From the IMG/VR virus record IMGVR_UViG_3300008219_003565, positions 1-22,683 of that record: DNA of 22,683 bases; one strand, 5' to 3'. Under the pieces are notes generated by a model. The model had not been told where the DNA came from. It ran no database searches and saw only the letters and a list, made by a program, of their open reading frames with translations. Each line of letters starts with the position of its first letter. Position 1 is the stretch's first letter. Below, piece by piece: positions 1 to 9,680 of the stretch. The position numbers and the translations under genes are program-made. The DNA comes from a virus.

Positions 1-8
1 CATCTCCG

Positions 9-3000
9 ATGGGCGCGCAAGATTTTGATCTGGACAAAGCGATGCAAGGCCTCGGCGATGTTTTAAAATATGCTGACCCCAAATGGTACCCTGGATTTGA
101 TAAAACAACACAATTATATAATTCTTTAAATATGGGGAAAACCCCTGTGGGTTCAGGTGGATCCTCTCCTACATTTGGAGGTAAATCTACAAGTTTATCT
201 AAGTGTGCTGACATGGCACCAGAGGAGCCAAAATTTCCTCCTGGAGTCAAGCCAAACCCGAATACACCCGAAATTGAAATACCATATTTAGCTCATGAGA
301 GTTTCAAAGCCTCCCATCCGGGTGTCTATTCTTCCGGTACTGCTGTTTACAAATGGAAAATATTCTTGAATTATAAATTCAGCACAGCCGATCCCGCAGT
401 CCTGGGAGACGCAGCAAAATATGCTTTTACAGAAGATGATTTTAAAAAATTTGGAACAAAATTTGATAAAAAGACGCAGTTAGCCACAGAAAAGTATTCT
501 TATATTTTCCGCAGCAATTGGGTGCCAACAGACAACGACAAATTGGGTACGAATAACGGTATTGTATCACTTGCAGCTTTTAGGGAAGCTACCTCTTGGT
601 GGGCGACAGTTTCACAAGAAGAAATACAAAAATATGAGTCTTCAGTTAAACAGAGTTATGTCGACGATTCTGAGCGCTTTGCTGTCGAAAAATTAAAGAA
701 ATTACTTAACGAAATCCCAGCAAAATTCGGCATTGACACGTTATCTTTGTTAATGGCCAACCACAATATTGTAATCAACCAAAACATTACTGCTAAAAGA
801 ATTATTGATGGCTCAAAAGTCATCACCACAATGGTTATGTTAAATGTTATTTCTAAATCTGCTAGTGTCAACACACCCTCTTCTCAAAATACGATACTTG
901 GTGAACTTTTAATGTCGCCAGAATCACACGATGCTTCACTCAACCAACAGGCTGAAAGTATAGTAGAAAAACTTAAAGAAAATTTACAAGCAGCGTTTAA
1001 GGATCTTGGTATAAGCGATGCGGTAATCGACACAGACAATATCACTGTAACTTATGAATCATCAGACTTTGACAAACTTGTTTCTGGCATAAATCAAGAG
1101 ACTGGAGAGACTGTTAAGTACCATTCGTTTTTATCTCAACCTCAAGTTCCTACCGATTTTCAATCATGGAAGAGTAATTTAAATGGTTATATCAATGCAG
1201 GCGCCTTCAGCAAAGAAGGACAAATTAGGTTAGTAACTAACGTAGTTAATAATTTTAATTTAAATTTAGCAACTCTTGTTACAAGCCATTGCAACCCAGA
1301 ATTTTTATGTAAGCATTTAGAAAAATATATTTTGGACTTAATGGGCTTCTTCGAAACCGGAGATTTATCAAAATTAGGATTAGGAAAATTATCAGATTTT
1401 TTCAAAAACTTTAGTATTACGGACCTGTTAGGTGATATCGGAAAATTATGGGTCGCCGCCATATTAAAACAAATCGATCAATCTTTGTTAGAAACATTTA
1501 AATGGTTGGCGAGATACATCCAATTAAATTGTGAATTAATGATGTCAGAAGCCGGCCAAGAGGTCCAAGAGGCAATAAATAAACTTGATGATGGTATCGG
1601 AAAAGATTTTGCCAAGTTCGGTACGGGTTTATTCAATTTAAACACAGAGCCAGACCCAGAAGAAGCCAATAACGTAATAGAAATGGTTTTTCCTTACGTT
1701 GCTCCGCCACCAGAAGAAGCAACAATTGATTCTTATAATTTTGAAGGAGTCGATAATTTCAGAATCGAGGAACCAAGATATGATAAAGTTGATGTCAACA
1801 AAGCACAAATGTTAAAAGAAGCAAGAAAATTTGTTGAATTACTTAGACCACAAGAGAAAGAATCGGTTGAAGCAGCTTTAAAAGAAATACAATCTTTCCT
1901 TTACAAAGTTTTGTTAACGCTTACTTCAAAGAAATTAGTTGCGCTATTTTCCGGCAATGGTTCGTTAGAACAGATGGAAGATCTTTTATTATTAATTGAA
2001 GATAAATATCCTTCATTAAATAAAATTCTTGATTCCCCGATGGCCGTTGGTTCTTTCTTTAATTTCATCGGTGCCACTGTTGATTTAGAATTGTTTATTA
2101 ATACTATGGTGTCAAGAAAAATCATTCAAGATTCGTGTGAATTAAAAGATCTTTCCGATGATATCAAAATACTTTCCTCGAAAGCAATTCTGGCATTGGA
2201 AGAACAAAATAGAATTAGAAATGAATATATTGCTAAAATAGCTGATTTGGCTATTGATAACGGAGCCCTCGGCGGTCCCCCAAAATCAATTGGTATTGAT
2301 TATGATTTAATTGGTTTCCCTGATAATATTCCTTATCTGGATTATACAATGACGACATTAAGAGATGGAATATTAGATTCAGTAGAAATGTCTTATAGGT
2401 CTGATATCAAAAATCTTAGAGCAATATTTTTGGAATTTAAAGTAACTTTAGATGATGGAGACGGGAATGTGTTTAATGGTTTCAGCGAATTAGCTGGAAG
2501 TTTAAACGCGAAAGGCGAAAGCGCTGCAGAAATATATGATTCTTATTTAAATGCACTTTCAGATCATATTGGACCTGGTAACAACGCTGGAGTGAACTTC
2601 GGCAAGGACGGTAAAGAATACACACTTTCCATGAAGATCCCTTCTGAACTTTATCCACAACTCCAAGAGGCGTTAGCTGGAAGTTTAGACGGAGTTCCAG
2701 AAAACGTTTATAAAATAGCTGGCGTTAACGGTCCAAATTCACCAAAAGAACAAAGAGTCGACATTTTTCCATCTTTAGATTACAATGCTGACGAATTCCA
2801 ACCTTTGCACGAAACGTTTATAAAGTCTCCAGATGAACTTCAAGGAAATGTACAAAACGCAAATTTCGCTTTTGTAATGGCAATTGATACTGATCACAAT
2901 GAAAAGAGTATAAACTTCATAACACAATGGGAAACAATTAATTACAAAAATTACATTGTGCTAGATCCATTTAAGAATCATGCGACGATGGCCTCGGTTA

Positions 3001-6000
3001 TTTCAAACGCCGCATCAGGAAAATATACAACCGCAGCTATAAATAATGAACACGTTATGTTTTCTTGGAAATCTGGTTTGTATACATCACCGGCTGATAT
3101 GTTTAACACAGAAACAACCAAAACATATACATATGGGGATCCTTGTTCAATTGAGGATTTAAATATACCTCATGATATTCTTGAAGAAACTAATTTCAAG
3201 AAGTTGCCTGATGATGCATTCCCGGAAATCAAGGATCCTTTGTTAGGAAACATTGCAGAGAATTTCCCATTGGATGTGGGCGATTTTAATACTAATAATA
3301 AAACATTGCCACAAGCTAGGATGTTCTCAAAATATGTTATGAACATTCTTTACAAAAACCTTTTTGAAGTAAGAAGAGGTGTATACGATTCGCCTCCAGA
3401 CAATCTAATAGAATCTATAAAAAAGGTAAGGGATATACTAGAAATTTATGTTTTTCCAAGGGTTACAAATAATTTAATTCGTTCTTTAGGCGAGTATGTA
3501 TCGCATTCAAAATATTTCGATACTAAGGAGATGTACAAATTAACACAAACATTGTGTGACCCAACAAAAATACCTTTTGATTTAATTGGTATTGGCGAAA
3601 TTAAAGAACAAATTTCAAAACGCTATGTCCAGCATCGTAAAAGACTTCTCAAAGAAGAACAGCAAAATGAAAATAGTGAATTTGAAGATCCTCCCGGCAA
3701 CGGACCTTTTGAATTCGCGATGATGGAAGGAACTGTAAAACTAATATTAAGAACATATTTGGCAGAATTATTAATACGTTCTATTTTTATATACGATAGA
3801 TTCGTTTTTGAAGAAGTCATGGACAATGATATGTTTCTTGAATTGTTTGCAAAACAGTTTTTGATAGGCATAGAAAATTATATTGGTGAACAAGATCCTA
3901 AAGTATTCAAAAATATCTTTTTAAGAGAATGTAAATATCTAGCCAAATCTACATGGGATTCTGTTAGTCCAAAAAAATATCCAAAACAACAAGTTTTTAA
4001 TGATAACACGGTTTTGATCAAACATCTTACTTCTATAGAAATTCAAGATATTGGGTCCAAAATCAATTCCTTATTTTCCCTCGATGCCGAGAAAATTAAG
4101 CCACTTAAAGAAGTATTCTTTGATGATTTAAAATATGGATTTTTAAGAAATTCTGGAATAAACTTTGGCCAAGACACTACGCCCACAAGTTATTATATGT
4201 TCAATTATTCAGATTCATATAATTTAACGGAATTGGATCCCATTTCTGATATGGCTCAAAAGTCACAAATGACAATTGATCAAGCTTCAAAACAAGGCGC
4301 CGCTGGTCTTGACGACGCAGTTTATTTCGATGCAGACGAAAATGAGATGGATTTTCAAGCTTTTCCGTATGATAAAAACAAAACTACAAAGCTTGGTTTT
4401 GGTGAATTTGTTATTGAACCATATGTTAGGTTGGTTGACTGGGAAGTGGAAGAAGGCATTAATGCTGAGTTTCCTTTAACTGCTTTTGACAAAGCTTTCG
4501 GCCCGAATGGAAATTTAGAGGAGTTTGGACTTCCTGGATATACTAGAAAAGATTGGGCTAGAGGAGTACTTGGTCTTCGAGATTTACAAAAATTTGCAAT
4601 AGATTTGATGGAACACTTGAACCAATCAGCAGAAGATGCAGGTGACGGGGGTTGGGGCTTCTTACAACAATTCGGGCAACATAATTTTCCCCTAAGCGCC
4701 TTTTACAAAGAGTTGAAATGGGGTATACGACTTAACTTGATTATACCGGCTGATCCGGAATGGGATTCAGACCAAATTCCTTTTGAAAAATTAGAGGAAG
4801 CCTTTAATAAATTAATTAGCAGCACTGCTTACGAAAATCGATGGGTACCAGCAATACACAAATCCTATCGTGTTTGGCGCCAAAATAAAGAAAAGCTCAA
4901 TAATCCAGATGCGGCCAAGGGAGGAGAAGACCCTTTTGTATGGGTAACCAAAAAAATTCCATACTTCGTTATGCCTTTGACTTATGAAGAAATGGATGCA
5001 GATGTCAATAAACCGGGCTCAGGAGCCGTCCTTGGTTTCGCAACCGATCTAGTAAGTCGTTCTTTCAAAGAATTAGCTGATCTAAAAGCCAAAAACTTTA
5101 ATTTAGAGCTAGCAAGATACATTAAATATCCGTCAGACGCAGATGTATATAGAACCAAATTCAACATGGGTTACAGAGATCCAGCTTATCTTAAGTTTGA
5201 AGAAACAGTAGATATATATGACGGAGGTAAAGTAATTGGTGAAACAGCAGGTTCATTAGTACCAGTAGTTATACATAGTGATCGGCTGATGATGCCCGGG
5301 ATCGCCGGCGATGTGTCAGATTTTGAGGGTATTACATCTGTCGAAGATTCATTAATTAATTATTATGGTGAAACATATGGCCTCGGGGCCAATCATGTTG
5401 CAAATTATTCATGGACAGATAAAGACGGCGACTTCCACCCAGCTGTTGGTAATGATCTCTTTGTATTAGGTAATTATTCCGAGAAAGCGTATGCGGATCC
5501 TGATGGATACGGTGATAGTAAACGATGGACCAAGGCGCCCAATGGAAATGATAGCATCCACGATACATGGAATGCTCACGTTGGTTTATTAACAACAAAA
5601 TACGCGAGAAATCAATTTGCACAATGGATGGGTATAGGCGTTGAATTAGACGAACAGCCTTTCACGAGAGACAACACAGAGATTTCAAGTATGCATCGAG
5701 AGCAGGACCGACCAGATTATAATCCTGCAAAACATCCTGGGCTGGTAGGCCGGCCAGATTTTAATGTAAAATTTATTATTGATTATGAAAGTAATATACA
5801 AGAGGGAACATATCCACACGGAGCTTCCGACAATGCCGGTTGCAAAAAATTTACCTTTAAAGATTATCAAAAAATCTTTCCATCTATTGATGAAACAGCT
5901 TATTTGGATTACATATACAATTTCGGCATAGAAAGTACCGGGGTTAAAGTAGAGTATCTTGATTATGATTTTGAAAATGACGGCAAAAAATATGAAAATA

Positions 6001-9000
6001 TGCCACTAACCGATACTCACTTCAAGAACATGGCTGCATATAAAATGAGCAGGTGTAAAAAATCACCCTCTTGGAAACAAATCGGCGCGTCTTTTCCAGG
6101 CGGTAGCGAGGTTTCAAATTTAACCGAATGGTCAGCTGTTGGCCAAAAACAACTAATAAAGCCGGCCGGTATGACAATATATGATATTTATCCACCAAAT
6201 TATTACAATTGGAATCAGGTTGCCACTGATAATCAAGAAACATTTTTAAAGTACCTTATTAGCAAATTCGCCCAACCGGCCGACGGCGGGTCCTTAGCAA
6301 CTCTTAATAAAGGCGTAATCCAGGACCAAATTAAATATTGTATAAATGAGGTGGTCGATGAGCCCATCAATACGCAAGCTGAATTTGAATCATGGAAAGA
6401 AAATAATAAGGTCAAGCTTGATCAACTTTTTGATTGTATTAATAACGGATTTGGTACCTTAAATGCAGTTTATGAAACTGCCTACAAAATGCATCCGTAT
6501 AAACACCCGGGTGGCATGCCCATGTCTGTTATCAACAGATCCGAGGATTACAACGCCGATATGATCGCCCAACATTTGTCGACGGGGTACCTTAACACGC
6601 TATATTTACATACCGGCATTTTTACAAATCAAGTTTTTAGTGATTATAAAAAAACATCTTTATATGGCGATGGGGAATCTACAGATAACGTATTACAAGA
6701 ATTTTATGGCTTTAATAGGGAAGAGTCCCTCAACAACCCGGAACTGGATTCTGTCTCTAGCCCCGCAGAATATCGACCACATTCAGATAATATTGATACC
6801 CGTAGTCATCTCAAAGATTCGTATTGGTCGATGACCACCGCGGGCTATTCTTGGAGTAAATATCTTCGTTGGAGCCCAGGCTACAATTCGTTAGCCGGCT
6901 CAAACTTCAAAATTCCTGGCATTGGACCCGCAAGTTCTCTGGAGCCTTCACAAATATGGGTTAAACATGCAGATAGCATAGATTTTAGAGAATTAGTTAA
7001 CAAGAAAACTGATTACCTTTTGGAGAGAGTCGGTTTTATGCCTTCTTTTTATTCCGGTTATAAAGTTCCTCTTTCGATTACAGAAGGTACCCAAAAAGAA
7101 TTCCCAATTTTTGATGCAGCAAGTTCGACTTACAAGGATGAAGATGAAAATGATGAAGGTCTACAATCCAAATCTTCTTTGGTGGAAATATTACGTTCCG
7201 AAACTGATGTTGTTATCAAGTTCTTGGATCAAGAATGGAATGACGACCTCAACATCGCCAAGCCCGGGGACGGTATCATAGCAAGCAAAACACCTGATGA
7301 CAAAAAGAAATATCCAAGATCCAAGTTAGATATCTGGAGAGTCAAGATTGAACATAAAACAAAGAACCCATTCGTACCAGATTTTACAATTACTGAAGAA
7401 GATATTTTGTCTGGCAAAGTTAATGTTGTCACTGAGGAATATATCAAAGGTCCGAGCGGAAAGGTGTCTAAAGATATAGTCAATAGAACACTTCAAGTTG
7501 ATGAAGACATGTTAATGTCTCGTCAAGGATCCATGTTCCGCAAACAAGAAGGCCTTCCGGCAAAGTTGGAAGACGAAACTCCATTATTTTTAGATGATGA
7601 CAACACTTGGGGTGGTGATACATATGTTGGTCTTTTCCCAGCGCAAGAGGACTTAGGAAAATTTAAAAAATTAATACAAGCGCTTAATGTGAACCACGTA
7701 ACAACTACAAGAAAAGTTATGCAAGAAGCTTCCCAGCCTGAACCAACTAAAGATTATGTATACGTTGACACTGTTGCTAAAACACCTTTGTCGGAAGCAA
7801 ACGAGTACACTGGTTTAAGTGTTGAAATTTTAGATCTTTTATTTGGTGGTTCTTCTACCGCCTCAAATAGTGTTATTAATCCCTTGGTAATTAATGAATC
7901 TTCACAATTTGGTAAAGGAAACGCCGGCCCGTTCGACGGCGCCGGGAAAACGAAATGGGGCGCCCACGCAAAACAATTTTTAGCTAGTATATCATCTGCT
8001 CAAGATATTCTTAAGTTGTCTAAATTATATTATATTTCTGCAGGTTTGGGCCAGAGAGACATTTTGGGAAATTGGAGCCAACCCAAGCAGCAAGGAGACA
8101 TCTTTGAAAATTATATTGGAGAATACAAAGATCTACCACCCAGTGTAAAACAATATTATGTGGAAACAGTTTCGAACGATGAGGCAATAAATGGAAAAGC
8201 CGCTGTTGAACTCAAAATTAAGATGCGAAAAAGCAATTATGCAACGACCAATCAACCCGGGTTGGGATTTGAAAACGTTTATCTTGAGGAAGAGGACAAA
8301 GCAGAAGATGGCATAGAATTTAATATTAAATTATATCAAGTTAGACTCCGCTCCGCCAATGCGTTGAAACTGGGCGATATAGAGTATGGTTCCAAAATGG
8401 AAATTAAAGAACTGGTTCAAGAAAACGATGGTTCAACTTTTATAAAAGAATTTTTTGTTGGTGATTTAATTGAAAAACAACAAAAAGAAAAAGCCGGCGA
8501 TCTAACGGGAGTAACAAGCATATATGATTATTTGAAAGATAAAATGATAAATGGTCCTGATGGGAAAGGTTCACCACAATTTCAACTTCTGTTTAATTAT
8601 ATCTTCCCGCTTAAACAATATGCATCATTTATTACCGTATACACGTTATTTTATAGTTTATATAGGAAAGGTACTGCCTTTGACACTAATCAAAAAATGC
8701 AGAGACTCTTCACAAATACAAAAGTTGATTTATTTGATTTGTTTGAGCTTTTATCTTCAGGCGGAGACCCTTATAAAAAATTCGGTTTAAGCAACTTAGA
8801 AGAAAACGTGATTAACACTAGACAGGCGGATGCTTTCAAAAAGTATGGCTCAAAGGGCATCTCAGCCTTCCAAGAAAAACAAAATCAAATTCTTGAACAA
8901 ATAAGGTCTGAAGGACTAGAACCTGGCTTCTTCGCGCCATTCACTCAAAAAGATCATTCTGGTTTGGCACATGATAATATAAGAATGTTATTTGAAATAC

Positions 9001-9182
9001 TGGCTAATATGATAGATCCGGGCTTTGATACTTTCCCGATTACTCCAATTGGCTGGGTGGCGCTCGCTATGCGCAGATCATCACGAGAATTAGAACAAGG
9101 AACAGAATTGGGCCCACCGACTTTTGACTCTCTTGATCCATCACAACCAATAACAGATACGGACCTATGCAAAAATGAATAA
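9..9182 (+). CDS. Giant virion structural protein of unknown function (baseplate/tail region), probably 5'-incomplete
   Basis: This open frame encodes at least 3,057 residues (about 340 kDa). The ATG at 9 is only the first ATG available: the two codons before it (TCT, CCG) are open and no ribosome binding site is visible, so the true start may lie upstream. I recognise no catalytic domain, signal peptide or clear membrane helix. Visible features are a Pro-rich linker (residues ~70-90), a charged helical stretch that could form a coiled coil (~705-745), an EF-hand-like Asp/Asn loop (816-827), a conserved-looking block beginning YFDTKEMYKLTQTL (~1170-1270) and a hydrophobic stretch in the last 200 residues (QYASFITVYTLFYSLY). 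The block near 1170-1270 and the C-terminal segment with PITPIGWVALAM resemble, from memory, large structural proteins of uncultured marine phages. Its position directly upstream of the gp25 and gp6 wedge genes suggests a baseplate or tail role. It lacks the long helical repeats expected of a tape measure. The gene is certain; the role is inferred. Confidence 0.9.
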   Translation: MGAQDFDLDKAMQGLGDVLKYADPKWYPGFDKTTQLYNSLNMGKTPVGSGGSSPTFGGKSTSLSKCADMAPEEPKFPPGVKPNPNTPEIEIPYLAHESFKASHPGVYSSGTAVYKWKIFLNYKFSTADPAVLGDAAKYAFTEDDFKKFGTKFDKKTQLATEKYSYIFRSNWVPTDNDKLGTNNGIVSLAAFREATSWWATVSQEEIQKYESSVKQSYVDDSERFAVEKLKKLLNEIPAKFGIDTLSLLMANHNIVINQNITAKRIIDGSKVITTMVMLNVISKSASVNTPSSQNTILGELLMSPESHDASLNQQAESIVEKLKENLQAAFKDLGISDAVIDTDNITVTYESSDFDKLVSGINQETGETVKYHSFLSQPQVPTDFQSWKSNLNGYINAGAFSKEGQIRLVTNVVNNFNLNLATLVTSHCNPEFLCKHLEKYILDLMGFFETGDLSKLGLGKLSDFFKNFSITDLLGDIGKLWVAAILKQIDQSLLETFKWLARYIQLNCELMMSEAGQEVQEAINKLDDGIGKDFAKFGTGLFNLNTEPDPEEANNVIEMVFPYVAPPPEEATIDSYNFEGVDNFRIEEPRYDKVDVNKAQMLKEARKFVELLRPQEKESVEAALKEIQSFLYKVLLTLTSKKLVALFSGNGSLEQMEDLLLLIEDKYPSLNKILDSPMAVGSFFNFIGATVDLELFINTMVSRKIIQDSCELKDLSDDIKILSSKAILALEEQNRIRNEYIAKIADLAIDNGALGGPPKSIGIDYDLIGFPDNIPYLDYTMTTLRDGILDSVEMSYRSDIKNLRAIFLEFKVTLDDGDGNVFNGFSELAGSLNAKGESAAEIYDSYLNALSDHIGPGNNAGVNFGKDGKEYTLSMKIPSELYPQLQEALAGSLDGVPENVYKIAGVNGPNSPKEQRVDIFPSLDYNADEFQPLHETFIKSPDELQGNVQNANFAFVMAIDTDHNEKSINFITQWETINYKNYIVLDPFKNHATMASVISNAASGKYTTAAINNEHVMFSWKSGLYTSPADMFNTETTKTYTYGDPCSIEDLNIPHDILEETNFKKLPDDAFPEIKDPLLGNIAENFPLDVGDFNTNNKTLPQARMFSKYVMNILYKNLFEVRRGVYDSPPDNLIESIKKVRDILEIYVFPRVTNNLIRSLGEYVSHSKYFDTKEMYKLTQTLCDPTKIPFDLIGIGEIKEQISKRYVQHRKRLLKEEQQNENSEFEDPPGNGPFEFAMMEGTVKLILRTYLAELLIRSIFIYDRFVFEEVMDNDMFLELFAKQFLIGIENYIGEQDPKVFKNIFLRECKYLAKSTWDSVSPKKYPKQQVFNDNTVLIKHLTSIEIQDIGSKINSLFSLDAEKIKPLKEVFFDDLKYGFLRNSGINFGQDTTPTSYYMFNYSDSYNLTELDPISDMAQKSQMTIDQASKQGAAGLDDAVYFDADENEMDFQAFPYDKNKTTKLGFGEFVIEPYVRLVDWEVEEGINAEFPLTAFDKAFGPNGNLEEFGLPGYTRKDWARGVLGLRDLQKFAIDLMEHLNQSAEDAGDGGWGFLQQFGQHNFPLSAFYKELKWGIRLNLIIPADPEWDSDQIPFEKLEEAFNKLISSTAYENRWVPAIHKSYRVWRQNKEKLNNPDAAKGGEDPFVWVTKKIPYFVMPLTYEEMDADVNKPGSGAVLGFATDLVSRSFKELADLKAKNFNLELARYIKYPSDADVYRTKFNMGYRDPAYLKFEETVDIYDGGKVIGETAGSLVPVVIHSDRLMMPGIAGDVSDFEGITSVEDSLINYYGETYGLGANHVANYSWTDKDGDFHPAVGNDLFVLGNYSEKAYADPDGYGDSKRWTKAPNGNDSIHDTWNAHVGLLTTKYARNQFAQWMGIGVELDEQPFTRDNTEISSMHREQDRPDYNPAKHPGLVGRPDFNVKFIIDYESNIQEGTYPHGASDNAGCKKFTFKDYQKIFPSIDETAYLDYIYNFGIESTGVKVEYLDYDFENDGKKYENMPLTDTHFKNMAAYKMSRCKKSPSWKQIGASFPGGSEVSNLTEWSAVGQKQLIKPAGMTIYDIYPPNYYNWNQVATDNQETFLKYLISKFAQPADGGSLATLNKGVIQDQIKYCINEVVDEPINTQAEFESWKENNKVKLDQLFDCINNGFGTLNAVYETAYKMHPYKHPGGMPMSVINRSEDYNADMIAQHLSTGYLNTLYLHTGIFTNQVFSDYKKTSLYGDGESTDNVLQEFYGFNREESLNNPELDSVSSPAEYRPHSDNIDTRSHLKDSYWSMTTAGYSWSKYLRWSPGYNSLAGSNFKIPGIGPASSLEPSQIWVKHADSIDFRELVNKKTDYLLERVGFMPSFYSGYKVPLSITEGTQKEFPIFDAASSTYKDEDENDEGLQSKSSLVEILRSETDVVIKFLDQEWNDDLNIAKPGDGIIASKTPDDKKKYPRSKLDIWRVKIEHKTKNPFVPDFTITEEDILSGKVNVVTEEYIKGPSGKVSKDIVNRTLQVDEDMLMSRQGSMFRKQEGLPAKLEDETPLFLDDDNTWGGDTYVGLFPAQEDLGKFKKLIQALNVNHVTTTRKVMQEASQPEPTKDYVYVDTVAKTPLSEANEYTGLSVEILDLLFGGSSTASNSVINPLVINESSQFGKGNAGPFDGAGKTKWGAHAKQFLASISSAQDILKLSKLYYISAGLGQRDILGNWSQPKQQGDIFENYIGEYKDLPPSVKQYYVETVSNDEAINGKAAVELKIKMRKSNYATTNQPGLGFENVYLEEEDKAEDGIEFNIKLYQVRLRSANALKLGDIEYGSKMEIKELVQENDGSTFIKEFFVGDLIEKQQKEKAGDLTGVTSIYDYLKDKMINGPDGKGSPQFQLLFNYIFPLKQYASFITVYTLFYSLYRKGTAFDTNQKMQRLFTNTKVDLFDLFELLSSGGDPYKKFGLSNLEENVINTRQADAFKKYGSKGISAFQEKQNQILEQIRSEGLEPGFFAPFTQKDHSGLAHDNIRMLFEILANMIDPGFDTFPITPIGWVALAMRRSSRELEQGTELGPPTFDSLDPSQPITDTDLCKNE

Positions 9183-9232
9183 AATATGTCAATATTTATA
9201 TGAATTTATAATTACGTATAAGGAGTTGTATT
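9183..9232 (+). promoter_or_regulatory. AT-rich intergenic leader upstream of the gp25-like gene
   Basis: These 50 bases form the only sizeable gap in the window. They are extremely AT-rich and contain a -10-like TATAAT at 9207-9212, without a convincing -35 element at the usual distance. A small phage promoter is possible but not demonstrated. There is no stem-loop with a T-run, so no terminator for the giant upstream gene is seen. Confidence 0.3.
9219..9225 (+). promoter_or_regulatory. Strong ribosome binding site for the gp25-like gene
   Basis: TAAGGAG lies 7 bases before the ATG at 9233. It is the best Shine-Dalgarno match seen in front of any gene here and supports that start. Confidence 0.85.
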
Positions 9233-9667
9233 ATGTCTAAAATTGGTTATTCTCCATCTTTGCCTTTAGATTATGATAAAGATAACGGCCCGTATAGCAT
9301 GTTGAATACTTTAGATGGGATCATAAAACAAAATCTTAAAATGCTTTTATTGACTGCTCCTGGCGAAAGAATAATGATGCCAGATTATGGCGTAGGGCTT
9401 AGAAATTATTTATTTATGGAAAATACTATAGTTGTGAAAGAAGACATTGAAAGTAGAATTTTACAACAAGTTGATATCTTTATGCCATTTTTAAAGAATA
9501 TAAATATTGATGTTAAAGATTCCAACAGTACCGATTCTAATGCGATTTCTGTGAGAGTTTCATTTTTTGTTGGGCCTCTAGGAAAAGAAGGCTATGTTGA
9601 ATTAGTTTTGAGCCCAAGTATAACATCTTCAGGTGAGATAAAATCAATTTTAGACCAAACAATTTAG
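9233..9667 (+). CDS. gp25: Baseplate wedge protein, GPW/gp25 family (T4 gp25 / P2 gpW-like)
   Basis: The product has 144 residues, close to T4 gp25 (132) and typical of the GPW_gp25 family. In known contractile tails this protein sits in the inner baseplate wedge core, contacts the sheath-initiating ring and pairs with the gp6/J protein. The family signature is visible at residues 43-61: PGERIMMPDYGVGLRNYLF matches the usual 'GER...PDyGvGL..yLFe' pattern, including the conserved Glu-Arg pair. The N-terminal region before it (LDGIIKQNLKMLLLT) is the expected helix, and the C-terminal half (INIDVKD...VSFFVGP) is the expected beta region. The start at 9233 is supported by TAAGGAG at ideal spacing. 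The gp6-like gene follows after 13 bases, the classic W-J order. There are no oddities. Although the family was once described as lysozyme-like, no lysozyme active site is expected or seen. Confidence 0.93.
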   Translation: MSKIGYSPSLPLDYDKDNGPYSMLNTLDGIIKQNLKMLLLTAPGERIMMPDYGVGLRNYLFMENTIVVKEDIESRILQQVDIFMPFLKNINIDVKDSNSTDSNAISVRVSFFVGPLGKEGYVELVLSPSITSSGEIKSILDQTI

Positions 9668-9672
9668 GTGGA
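9666..9672 (+). promoter_or_regulatory. Ribosome binding site overlapping the gp25-like stop codon
   Basis: AGGTGGA overlaps the TAG stop (9665-9667) of the upstream gene and lies 8 bases before the ATG at 9681. This arrangement favours coupled translation of the two wedge partners. Confidence 0.6.
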
Positions 9673-9680
9673 AATAAAAA

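Noticed and set aside
7918-7960. A P-loop-like GAGKT sequence (PFDGAGKT) in the giant upstream protein
   Set aside because: Walker A needs Gly or Ala five residues before the GK pair, and here that position is Pro. There is no following Walker B context, and the protein is otherwise structural.
9-9182. Tape measure protein as the identity of the first giant gene
   Set aside because: Its sequence is mixed alpha/beta with many Pro, Gly and aromatic residues, without extended helical repeats, and its position next to gp25 does not by itself indicate a tape measure.
9193-9200. TATTTATA, the reverse complement of the T4 late promoter core TATAAATA
   Set aside because: It would direct transcription on the minus strand, where no gene is supported, and the gap is so AT-rich that such an octamer is expected by chance.
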